The translations under genes and the position numbers were made by a program. Shown one piece after another: positions 41,904-49,772 of a DNA stretch of 64,000 nucleotides. Positions within the stretch are counted from its first letter, which is position 1; each line of letters starts with the position of its first letter. The stretch is taken from contig JABJKS010000051.1 of the NCBI GenBank assembly GCA_018660265.1, forward strand, positions 1 to 64,000. Direction: 5' to 3'. The notes beneath the pieces are model-generated. The model had not been told where the DNA came from. It saw only the letters and a program-made list of their open reading frames with translations, and ran no database searches. This stretch comes from Rhodospirillaceae bacterium. Its GTDB lineage: Bacteria > Pseudomonadota > Alphaproteobacteria > GCA-2731375.

Positions 41904-42661
41904 TCGGGGGCACGTTTTTCCGAAAACGCCAGGGGTCCCTCGATGAAGTCCAGACTGTCGCGCATGGCGGCGACGGATTGATAATCCGCATCAAAGGCCT
42001 CCCGTACAGAGGGATACTCCTGGCCACGCATGACCACGTCTTTTGACGTTCGTATGGATACGGGGGAGCATTCGGCGATCAAGCCAGCCCAGCGCTTTGC
42101 CCCTTCCAATGCATCACCTTCAGGTACCACTTCGGTGACAAAGCCAAGCTTGTAACCTTCTTCAGCCATCACCCGGCGGCCGGTCAGGATCATACCCATT
42201 GCCTGCTTCATGGGGATTTGCCGGGACAGACGGTGCAGACCGCCGGCCAGGGCGGCCAAGCCAACCCGGGGTTCGGGCAGGGCAAAAAAGGCATTTTCAG
42301 CCGCGATAATGATGTCGCAGGCCAGGGCCACTTCGAAACCACCGCCCATGGCAAGGCCATTGACGGCGGCTATAACCGGCTTTGTCATGGTATAACGCTT
42401 CACAAGGCCGGCAAAACCAGCGGGCGGGCTGTCCGTGGGGTTGCCTTCTGCCTGCCATTTAAGGTCATTGCCGGCGGAAAACGCCTTATCGCCCGCCCCT
42501 GTGACGATCGCCACCCACAATTCTGGGTCTTTTTCGAAATCATCAAAGATCTCACTCATCTCAAAATGGGCGTGCGTATGCAGGGCATTCATGCGCTCGG
42601 GCCGGTTCATGGTGACGGTCAGAATATGGCCGTCCCGTTCGGCTTTGCAATATTCGGGCAT
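41888..42661 (-). CDS. Enoyl-CoA hydratase/isomerase (crotonase)
   Basis: This 257-residue crotonase has the oxyanion segments GAGDKAFSAGNDLK and NGLAMGGGFEVALACD, and both catalytic Glu residues (in GGGFEVAL and LPEPRVGL). It starts a three-gene minus-strand operon, with an overlap of 16 bp with the CoA-transferase gene. By context it may hydrate an unsaturated acyl-CoA made by the transferase before cleavage by the lyase. Its promoter region lies between 42661 and 42805 and is shared with the divergent TPP-enzyme operon. Confidence 0.88.
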   Translation of the reverse strand: MPEYCKAERDGHILTVTMNRPERMNALHTHAHFEMSEIFDDFEKDPELWVAIVTGAGDKAFSAGNDLKWQAEGNPTDSPPAGFAGLVKRYTMTKPVIAAVNGLAMGGGFEVALACDIIIAAENAFFALPEPRVGLAALAGGLHRLSRQIPMKQAMGMILTGRRVMAEEGYKLGFVTEVVPEGDALEGAKRWAGLIAECSPVSIRTSKDVVMRGQEYPSVREAFDADYQSVAAMRDSLDFIEGPLAFSEKRAPDWKGR

Positions 42662-42722
42662 TTTTTTGTTTCCTATCTACGATTTTTTACATTCCGTCGC
42701 CATCCTTCCCTAAAATACCCCT

Positions 42723-42764
42723 GTTGGCCAGTGCCAGTTGACCAAAGCCAGTTGACCGAAGAAG
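42723..42764. repeat. 14-bp tandem repeat in a divergent promoter region
   Basis: Three 14-bp units, GTTGGCCAGTGCCA (42723-42736), GTTGACCAAAGCCA (42737-42750) and GTTGACCGAAGAAG (42751-42764), lie in the 143-bp region between the crotonase and TPP-enzyme operons. They may be binding sites for a regulator, or a byproduct of slipped replication. TTGACC hexamers in units 2 and 3 resemble -35 boxes, but I see no -10 box at the right distance. Confidence 0.55.
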
Positions 42765-42804
42765 GTGTATGCTGGGCCGGAACAAATTTTGAAGGGGATA
42801 GGTT

Positions 42805-44478
42805 ATGAGCGATCAAGGAATAAAGGCGTCGGATCTTTTTGTCCGTTGTTTGGAGGCGGAAGGCGTCACTCATATCTTCGGCGTGCCGGGGGAGGAAAAT
42901 GCAGACGTCATGATGTCGTTGATGGACAGTACAATCGATTTTGTCCTTTGCCGTCACGAACAAGCCGCTGCCTTCATGGCAGATACATATGGCCGTCTGA
43001 CGGGTAAGCCAGGGGTTTGTCTCGCGACCCTGGGGCCGGGAGCGACCAATCTTGTGACCGGTGTGGCGGATGCCAATATGGACCGGGCGCCCTTGGTGGC
43101 GATTATCGGCCAGGCCTCAACCTCACGCCTGCATAAGGAAAGCCATCAGAATATGGACGCCATTGCCATGTTCCGTCCCATCACCAAGTGGGCGCACTCA
43201 ATCGGCAATGCCAAAACCATACCCGAGGTGATCCGCAAGGCGTTCAAAGTGGCGACCACGGAAAAGCCCGGTGCGACGGTTATCGAACTGCCGGAGGATC
43301 TGGCCAAGCATAACATCGTCGCCAAGCCTATGCCGGTAGACATCACGCGCCGTCCTGCCGCCGATCATAAGGCGGTGGCCCGTGCGGTCGATGCCCTTGT
43401 CGCGGCCAAGAACCCGTTAATCCTGGCGGGCAATGGCGCGGTGCGCAAACGCGCCTCGCAACAGCTGCGGCGTCTGGCCCACAACAGCGGCATTGGCGTC
43501 GTGAATACTTTTATGGGCAAGGGCGCGGTTTCGCTGGAGGATCCCCATTGCCTTTACACCATCGGGCTACAGGGCCGGGATCATGTCACTGCGGCATTTG
43601 AAGCGTCCGACGTTGTTATTGCCGTCGGTTATGATCTGGTGGAATACGCGCCCAGTTCGTGGAATGGCAAAGGCGACAAGACCATCGTGCATATTGATTT
43701 CGAACCGGCGGAGATTGACGATGACTTTATTGTCGCCGTCGACGTGGTTGGCGATATTGCTGATGCCTTGTGGCAAATGAATGAGTTGATGGAAGAACGT
43801 TATGGCGATTCTCTGCCCAAGTTCAAAATCGCTGATCGCGCCGCCCTGCGTGAAGCCATCAATGCCGACCTGACGGGAGAGGCGGCGGATACCGCATTCC
43901 CCATGAAACCGCAAACCGTGGTCAATGACGTGCGCGCGGCCCTTGGTCCGGACGACATCATGCTGTCCGATGTGGGCGCCCATAAGATGTGGGTTTCCCG
44001 CTATTACCAATGTTACGAGCCGAATACCTGCCTCATTTCCAACGGCTTTTGCTCCATGGGCTTTGCCTTGCCAGGTGCCATTGGCGCGAAGATTGCCCAT
44101 CCCGATCGCCGGGTTGGCTTCATTTGTGGTGATGCGGGCTTTTTGATGAACGTGCAGGACCTGGAAACAGCTGTGCGCCGGGGCATCAACTTTGTTTGTG
44201 TTATCCTGGTCGATGGAGAATACGGCCTGATCAAATGGAAACAGCAGAACCAGTTCGATGGCCGTCATTCGGACCTGGCCTTTACCAACCCGGACTTTGA
44301 ATTGTTGGCGAAGTCCTTCGGGATGTGGGGCAAACACCTCGATGGCCCCGGTCAATTGGCTGGCGCGTTGGAGGAAGCGTTCCAACAAAAGGGCCCAGCA
44401 CTTATCGCCGTGCCGGTTGATTATGCCGAAAATATCAAACTGACTGAGCGTTTGGGTAATCTGCAAGCTGCAATTTAG
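42805..44478 (+). CDS. Acetolactate synthase-like TPP enzyme
   Basis: This 557-residue TPP-dependent enzyme has the acetolactate synthase layout: N-terminal Pyr domain with the catalytic Glu in CRHEQAAAFMAD, a central domain, and a C-terminal PP domain with CGDAGFLMNVQDLETAVRRG and LVDGEYGLIKWKQ. The metal-ligand position is Asp (VDG) and not Asn, as in the catabolic, FAD-free acetolactate synthases as I remember them. It may be a pyruvate-using or other 2-oxoacid decarboxylase. It is the first of seven plus-strand genes (42805-50985), with an AAGGGGA site before ATG. No regulatory subunit gene follows. Confidence 0.85.
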   Translation: MSDQGIKASDLFVRCLEAEGVTHIFGVPGEENADVMMSLMDSTIDFVLCRHEQAAAFMADTYGRLTGKPGVCLATLGPGATNLVTGVADANMDRAPLVAIIGQASTSRLHKESHQNMDAIAMFRPITKWAHSIGNAKTIPEVIRKAFKVATTEKPGATVIELPEDLAKHNIVAKPMPVDITRRPAADHKAVARAVDALVAAKNPLILAGNGAVRKRASQQLRRLAHNSGIGVVNTFMGKGAVSLEDPHCLYTIGLQGRDHVTAAFEASDVVIAVGYDLVEYAPSSWNGKGDKTIVHIDFEPAEIDDDFIVAVDVVGDIADALWQMNELMEERYGDSLPKFKIADRAALREAINADLTGEAADTAFPMKPQTVVNDVRAALGPDDIMLSDVGAHKMWVSRYYQCYEPNTCLISNGFCSMGFALPGAIGAKIAHPDRRVGFICGDAGFLMNVQDLETAVRRGINFVCVILVDGEYGLIKWKQQNQFDGRHSDLAFTNPDFELLAKSFGMWGKHLDGPGQLAGALEEAFQQKGPALIAVPVDYAENIKLTERLGNLQAAI

Positions 44479-44490
44479 GGAGTGGGAAAA

Positions 44491-45321
44491 ATGGCGTTAC
44501 GGGATTTCGAGGAACAGGACCAGCCCGGAAACTCGGCTGGGGAACTAGCAGATGCCAGCGCGGCCTATGTGCGCGGGTTGATCCGACGACAGGAGATTAC
44601 CGCGCATACGGGCGGTATGGCCCTGGGTCGGATGCAGGGTAATCTGGCGATCCTGCCGGCGGATCTGGCGTTGGATTTCGCTCGCTATTGCCAGCGTAAT
44701 CCAAAACCCTGTCCATTGGTGGGGGTGTCAGAAACCGGCGATCCCATGTTGCCCACCTTGGGCAAGGACATTGATATCCGCAGCGATGTCTCCTCCTACA
44801 ACATCTATCGGGATGGGAAACTGGCGGATACGGTCCTTGATATCTCCGATCTGTGGCGTGATGATCTGGTCACCTTCGTTCTGGGCTGTTCTTTCTCGTT
44901 TGAAGCCGCCCTGATCGCCGACGGCGTGCCCATGCGGCATCTGGAAGAAGATTATCTGGTGCCGATGTATCAGACCAATATCATGACAACGCCAGCGGGC
45001 CCTTTTTCAGGGCCCACGGTCACCTCCATGCGCCCGATGCCTATGTCGGAGGCAATTCGTGCGGTTGAGGTCACAGCCCGGTTTCCCATGATGCATGGCA
45101 CGCCCGTGCATATTGGCGATCCCAGCCAGATCGGTGTCGCTGATATTATGAAACCGGATTGGGGCGACGTACCGGTCTTTAAATCCGGCGATGTGCCTGT
45201 GTTCTGGGCTTGCGGGGTTACACCCCAGGCAGCAGTGCGGGCTGCTAAACCGCCCCTGTGTATCACACATACGCCGGGGTCTATGTTGATTACCGACCTG
45301 CCCAGTGGCCGTCCGGCTTGA
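44491..45321 (+). CDS. DUF1445 (D-glutamate cyclase-like) putative hydro-lyase
   Basis: This 276-residue protein belongs to the DUF1445 family. Recognisable segments are RRQEITAHTGGMALGRMQGNLAILP, CPLVGVSETGDP, VTFVLGCSFSFEAALIADGVPMRH and GTPVHIGDPSQIGVADI. Family members are described as putative hydro-lyases, and the mammalian homologue converts D-glutamate to 5-oxo-D-proline. I chose the ATG at 44491 (after GGGAG) over a GTG at 44482. It lies 12 bp after the TPP-enzyme gene. Confidence 0.85.
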   Translation: MALRDFEEQDQPGNSAGELADASAAYVRGLIRRQEITAHTGGMALGRMQGNLAILPADLALDFARYCQRNPKPCPLVGVSETGDPMLPTLGKDIDIRSDVSSYNIYRDGKLADTVLDISDLWRDDLVTFVLGCSFSFEAALIADGVPMRHLEEDYLVPMYQTNIMTTPAGPFSGPTVTSMRPMPMSEAIRAVEVTARFPMMHGTPVHIGDPSQIGVADIMKPDWGDVPVFKSGDVPVFWACGVTPQAAVRAAKPPLCITHTPGSMLITDLPSGRPA

Positions 45322-45355
45322 AAAGCCTGTGGTCGCCGACCTGAGAGAAGGCGTC

Positions 45356-46132
45356 ATGTTTAAAACTGAAATTATCCGCTGCGAGATTGCTGACCATATC
45401 GCAGTGGTCACCATGGACAATCCCCCTGTGAACGCACAGGATCAGCAATTCCATGAAGAGATGATGTTGGTTTTTGACACCATTTCGGACATGGATGATG
45501 TCCGCGTAGCGGTACTGACGGGGGCCGGCAAGATATTCTCCGCCGGTGCCAATATTAAAAATAAGGCGGGGGAGGAGCGGGGACCCGGCGATGCCTGGCA
45601 ACATAACCGCCGGGCGCGTGAATGTTTTCATTCGATAATGGAATGCCGCAAACCGGTTATTGCGGCCTTGAATGGTGCGGCCCTTGGTGCGGGCCTCGCC
45701 GTTGCGGCCAGTTGCGATATTCTGGTGGCGTCTGAAAAGGCCAGTCTTGGTTTGCCCGAGATTGATGTCGGCCTGATGGGCGGGGGGCGTCATGCCATGC
45801 GCCTATTCCCGCATTCCCTGATCCGGCGTGTCATGCTGACCGGCTATCGGGTTCCGGGATCAGAGCTGTATCGCCTCGGGATCGTGGAGGCATGCGTGCC
45901 GCCTGAGGATTTGATGGAAACGGCAATGGACCTGGCGCGCACGATTGCGGCGAAAAGCCCTGTCGCCTCCCGCATCGCCAAACATGCTCTCAACACGATT
46001 GAGGAAATGAGCCTGCGGGACGGTTATCGCTTCGAACAGAACATGACCTACGATCTTTCGGGTTACGAGGATTCGAAAGAGGCGATGCTGGCCTTCTCCG
46101 AAAAACGCGCGCCTGTCTTTAAGGGTCGTTGA
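45356..46132 (+). CDS. Crotonase-family protein lacking the first Glu
   Basis: This 258-residue crotonase has the segments VLTGAGKIFSAGANIK and NGAALGAGLAVAASCD. The first catalytic Glu position is Ala (GLAVAA), while the second Glu is kept in LPEIDVGLMGGG. Such enzymes often act as isomerases, hydrolases or lyases. I chose the ATG at 45356 (preceded by GAGAGAAGG) over a GTG at 45305 that overlaps the DUF1445 gene. The GGT-like gene follows after 11 bp. Confidence 0.83.
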   Translation: MFKTEIIRCEIADHIAVVTMDNPPVNAQDQQFHEEMMLVFDTISDMDDVRVAVLTGAGKIFSAGANIKNKAGEERGPGDAWQHNRRARECFHSIMECRKPVIAALNGAALGAGLAVAASCDILVASEKASLGLPEIDVGLMGGGRHAMRLFPHSLIRRVMLTGYRVPGSELYRLGIVEACVPPEDLMETAMDLARTIAAKSPVASRIAKHALNTIEEMSLRDGYRFEQNMTYDLSGYEDSKEAMLAFSEKRAPVFKGR

Positions 46133-46143
46133 TAGGACCGATC

Positions 46144-47856
46144 ATGCAACCGCCCGCCTCGTTCATGGATGCCTATCGCCCCTCGTTGCGGGGACGACGG
46201 CATATGACATCCGCCGGACATTACCTGGCCGCCCAGGCCAGCTTTCAGGTGATGGAGGCAGGGGGGAACGCCATTGACGGCGGTGTTGCCGCCGGCATTG
46301 CCTTGGGCGTGGTGCAATCGGAATTGGTCGGCGTGGCTGGTGTCGCCCCGATTATTATTTATCTGGCGGAGGAAGACCGGGTCGTGACTATTTCGGGCCT
46401 GGGGATCTGGCCCGCCGCTACGGATCCGGAATTCTTTGCCAGGGAATATCCTGACGCGGTGCCCGAAGGTATTCTGCGTTGTATCGTGCCGGCCGCGCCA
46501 GCTGCCTGGATCAAGGCATTGGAGCTGTATGGCAGCATGACCTTTGGCGAGGTTGCCGCGGCGGCGATCCGACTGGCCCGTGATGGCTTTGCCATGTATG
46601 CCCTGATGGCGGAGCTGTTGGGCGAGAAGGCGGAAAAATATGCCCGCTGGCCGGCTAGTGCGGAGATCTATATCCCGGGCGGCAAAACGCCCCAGGTGGG
46701 TGATAATTTCCGTCAAGAGGACCTGGGCCGCAGCCTGCAATATATGGCAGACTGTGAAGCTGCGGCGGGTGGTGATCGTAAAGCCGGACTGCAGGCCGCC
46801 CGCGATGCCTTCTACAAGGGTGATATCGCCGAGAAAATATCTGCCTACCACCAGGCGAATGGCGGCCTGATCCGTATGGCGGATTTGGCTGGTTTCGAGG
46901 TCGAAGTTGAAGACGCCCTGTCCGTCAATGTGGCGGGTACGGATGTCTACAGCTGTGGGCCCTGGTGCCAGGGCCCTATGTTGTTGCAGATCATGCAGTT
47001 GCTGGAGGGGCAGAATATCGCCGCCATGGGCCACAATTCAGCGGCTCATATTCATCATGTAACCGAGGCGGTAAAGTTGGCGGTGGCGGACCGGGAACGT
47101 TGGTATGGCGATCCTCGCTTCGTTGATGTGCCTATGGATCGTTTGCTCTCGGACGATTATGCGGCCCAGCGCCGGGCTATGATAGACCCTGACAGGGCCT
47201 GGCCGGAAATGCCGCCCTCGGGTGATCCGGACGCCGCGCGTCCCGTTGCCTCACCGACACCATTGACGGCCATGGATACCTCGTACACCTGTGTCATTGA
47301 CGCCAAGGGCAATATATTTTCCGCCACGCCGTCGGATACTTCTTCCGATGGGCCGGTGATACCGGGCCTGGGGTTTGTGCCATCGTCTCGGGGGTCGCAA
47401 TCGCGGCCTAACCCACAGCATCCATCTTCGATCGAACCTGGTAAGCGGCCGCGCTTAACGCCCAATCCCGCCATTGCGATCAGACCCGGTGAATGGGCTT
47501 TGCCGTTGGGGACGCCGGGGGCGGATGTGCAGTGCCAGGCCATGGCGCAGACATTGCTGAACATCGACGCCTTCGGAATGAACCCGCAAATGGCAGTCGA
47601 AGCGCCGCGTTTTGCCTCCTATTCCTTTCCGCAATCCTTTGCCCCTCACGCTTATCATCCTGGCCTGTTGAAAATGGAAGCGCGCATTGGTCAGGATGTA
47701 GGTGCACAGCTGACCGAAATGGGACATAAAATCGAATGGTGGGGGGATTGGTCCTGGATGGCCGGGTCCATGTGCACCATTCGCCAGGATCTAAAGACCG
47801 GTTTGCTGGAATCCGGTGCCGATCCCCGCCGCGCCGGTTATGCGCTCGGTTGGTGA
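46144..47856 (+). CDS. GGT-like Ntn-hydrolase family protein
   Basis: This 570-residue protein belongs to the gamma-glutamyltransferase family but is divergent. The large-subunit start HYLAAQASFQVMEAGGNAIDGGVAAGIALGVVQSE and the predicted nucleophile Thr in MDTSYTCVIDAKGNIFSATPSD are present; the usual TTH reads TSY. It has no signal peptide. An aminoacylase or amidase role on a gamma-glutamyl or N-acyl compound is possible. ATG 46144 is preceded by TAGGA; an upstream TTG overlaps the previous stop. It is the fourth gene of the seven-gene operon. A 13-bp triplet repeat spans its stop codon. Confidence 0.82.
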   Translation: MQPPASFMDAYRPSLRGRRHMTSAGHYLAAQASFQVMEAGGNAIDGGVAAGIALGVVQSELVGVAGVAPIIIYLAEEDRVVTISGLGIWPAATDPEFFAREYPDAVPEGILRCIVPAAPAAWIKALELYGSMTFGEVAAAAIRLARDGFAMYALMAELLGEKAEKYARWPASAEIYIPGGKTPQVGDNFRQEDLGRSLQYMADCEAAAGGDRKAGLQAARDAFYKGDIAEKISAYHQANGGLIRMADLAGFEVEVEDALSVNVAGTDVYSCGPWCQGPMLLQIMQLLEGQNIAAMGHNSAAHIHHVTEAVKLAVADRERWYGDPRFVDVPMDRLLSDDYAAQRRAMIDPDRAWPEMPPSGDPDAARPVASPTPLTAMDTSYTCVIDAKGNIFSATPSDTSSDGPVIPGLGFVPSSRGSQSRPNPQHPSSIEPGKRPRLTPNPAIAIRPGEWALPLGTPGADVQCQAMAQTLLNIDAFGMNPQMAVEAPRFASYSFPQSFAPHAYHPGLLKMEARIGQDVGAQLTEMGHKIEWWGDWSWMAGSMCTIRQDLKTGLLESGADPRRAGYALGW

Positions 47857-47884
47857 AGGGTGTTGGTGAACGGTGCTGGTGAAA
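47846..47884 (+). repeat. 13-bp tandem repeat, three units, over a stop codon
   Basis: Three imperfect 13-bp units (47846-47858, 47859-47871, 47872-47884) share the core GTTGGTGAA or GCTGGTGAA. The first unit contains the TGA stop (47854-47856) of the GGT-like gene. The repeats extend into the gap before the enolase-superfamily gene. Confidence 0.75.
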
Positions 47885-47902
47885 TAAGTAGGTTGAGCTT
47901 TC

Positions 47903-49072
47903 ATGAAGATCACTGATATCCGGGAAGCCACGGCCTCCATCGGTTCCAGCATTTCCAATGCCTATGTTGATTTTTCCCAGATGACCATTTCCGTCGTCGC
48001 CGTGGAAAGTGACATCATGCGCAATGGCAGGCCGGTCACCGGTTACGGTTTCTCCTCCAACGGGCGATATGCCCAGGGTGGTATCTTGCGGGAGCGGTTG
48101 ATCCCCCGCATTCGGGCGGCAGCGCCGCAGGCCTTGCTGAACGATGCAGGTGATAACTTCGACCCGCGCAAAATTCGTACCGTCATGCTGACAAATGAAA
48201 AACCGGGCGGCCATGGCGACCGCGCATTTGCCGCCGCGGCCCTTGATATGGCGATTTGGGATTTGATGGCGAAGTTGGCGGAACAGCCCCTGTGGCGCTT
48301 CCTCTCCGATCACTATAACGCCGGCGCTTACGACGAACAGGTCCTGGTTTATCCAGGCGGTGGTTACTATAACCCCGGCAAGGGCCTGGACGGCCTGCAA
48401 GATGAAATGCGCGGCTATCTGGACCAGGGTTACAAAGCCGTCAAGATGAAGATCGGCGCGGCCTCCCTGGATGAGGATATGGCCCGTATAGAAGCCGTCA
48501 TGGAAGTTACGGGCAGTGGCGGCGATCTGGCGGTTGATGCCAATGGCCGGTTCGATCTTGAAACAGCCCTGATCTACGGCAAGGCTATGGCACCCTTTGA
48601 TCTTTTTTGGTTCGAGGAACCTGGCGACCCCTTGGATTTTGCCTTGAATGCGGAACTGGCCCAGGCCTATCCAGCGGCCATTGCCACGGGTGAAAATCTA
48701 TTCTCGTTGCAGGATGCGCGTAATCTGATGCTGCATGCGGGCATGCGCGCGGACCGGGACTGGATTCAATTGGACCCGGCCTTGTGCTATGGCCTGACTG
48801 AATTTCTCGATGTGATACATATGGTGGAGGATATGGGCTGGTCCCGACGGCGGATCGTACCCCACGGCGGTCATCAACTGGGCCTGGCAATGACTGTGGG
48901 GCTGCAACTCGGCGGTACAGAATCTTATCCCGGCGTCTTCCAGCCCTTTGGTGGTTTTGCCGATGACACAATGATCGAAGGCGGCATGGCCCGGCCCGAT
49001 GAACATATCGGCATTGGCATGGAAGCGAAGGCAAAGATGTTTGCCGAAATCCAGCGACTGGTGGGAGTTTGA
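47903..49072 (+). CDS. Enolase-superfamily enzyme (mandelate racemase/muconate lactonizing type)
   Basis: This 389-residue protein has the enolase-superfamily layout: capping domain, then a barrel with the KxK motif in YKAVKMKIG, metal ligands Asp in LAVDANGRFD, Glu in WFEEPGDPLD and Glu in ATGENLFSLQD, and the later His in VPHGGHQLGL. The KxK plus His pattern suits acid-sugar dehydratases or racemases in the MR group. It is the fifth gene of the operon, 46 bp after the GGT-like gene. Confidence 0.88.
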   Translation: MKITDIREATASIGSSISNAYVDFSQMTISVVAVESDIMRNGRPVTGYGFSSNGRYAQGGILRERLIPRIRAAAPQALLNDAGDNFDPRKIRTVMLTNEKPGGHGDRAFAAAALDMAIWDLMAKLAEQPLWRFLSDHYNAGAYDEQVLVYPGGGYYNPGKGLDGLQDEMRGYLDQGYKAVKMKIGAASLDEDMARIEAVMEVTGSGGDLAVDANGRFDLETALIYGKAMAPFDLFWFEEPGDPLDFALNAELAQAYPAAIATGENLFSLQDARNLMLHAGMRADRDWIQLDPALCYGLTEFLDVIHMVEDMGWSRRRIVPHGGHQLGLAMTVGLQLGGTESYPGVFQPFGGFADDTMIEGGMARPDEHIGIGMEAKAKMFAEIQRLVGV

Positions 49073-49076
49073 AATT

Positions 49077-49772
49077 ATGGACCTAAAGTCGACGACAAAG
49101 GCGTTGCTGTTTGATCAATATGGCACGATCGTTGATATGCAGGCCGGTTTGACGGCAGCCGTTGCGGATTTTCTCAAACAAAAGGGGTGGCATGATGAAC
49201 CCCACCGCTTCGTCACCTGGTGGCGGCGTACCCATTTCGAAAATTCAATGATCGATGCCCTAAGCGAAGGAGCGCATACGCCCTATCGTGAGATTGGCCA
49301 TATGGCGGTGGCACATGTGATGGATCGTTGCGGCTTTGCCTACAGTATGGATGAAGTGCGTTGGCTGGTGAGCGAGATAGAGCGTCTAAAACCGTTTCCC
49401 GACGTCATTGTCGCCCTGCAACGTCTGAAAGATGCCGGTTACACACTGGCTATTCTGTCGAACGGTGATGTAGATATGCTGGAGGCGGCGAAGGCCCATA
49501 TCGGCTTCCCGTTTGATCATGTTATCTCGGTCCAGGCAGCAGGCTATTTTAAGCCCCACAAGGCGACCTATATGAAGGCGGCGGAGATCATTGATCTTGC
49601 GCCCGAGCAGATTTTGTTCGTGGCCAACCATGCCTTTGATTGCATCGGGGCAAAGTCTTGTGGCATACCTACCGCCTTCATTGACCGGCGCCTACGGCCC
49701 TTCGGCCATACGCCGCACCAACCGGATATTATTGTAAAAGACTTTAAGGAGCTTGCCCATGTCCTCTGTTGA
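49077..49772 (+). CDS. HAD-superfamily hydrolase, haloacid dehalogenase-like (type II)
   Basis: This 231-residue HAD hydrolase starts with the nucleophile motif LLFDQYGTIVD. The dehalogenase-type cap segment WWRRTHFENSMIDAL, ILSNGDVDMLEAA (motif II), AGYFKPHKATYM with the Lys (motif III) and FVANHAFDCIGAKSCG (motif IV) follow. It resembles L-2-haloacid dehalogenases but with changes in several positions, so it may be a phosphatase or a dehalogenase. The start at 49077 follows GGGAG; a longer frame overlaps the upstream gene. Its 3' end overlaps the CoA-transferase gene by 14 bp. Confidence 0.83.
   Translation: MDLKSTTKALLFDQYGTIVDMQAGLTAAVADFLKQKGWHDEPHRFVTWWRRTHFENSMIDALSEGAHTPYREIGHMAVAHVMDRCGFAYSMDEVRWLVSEIERLKPFPDVIVALQRLKDAGYTLAILSNGDVDMLEAAKAHIGFPFDHVISVQAAGYFKPHKATYMKAAEIIDLAPEQILFVANHAFDCIGAKSCGIPTAFIDRRLRPFGHTPHQPDIIVKDFKELAHVLC

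Noticed and set aside
47480-48400. A 306-codon open frame on the minus strand
   Set aside because: It is antisense to the GGT-like and enolase-superfamily genes, both of which show clear catalytic motifs. It has no recognisable domain.
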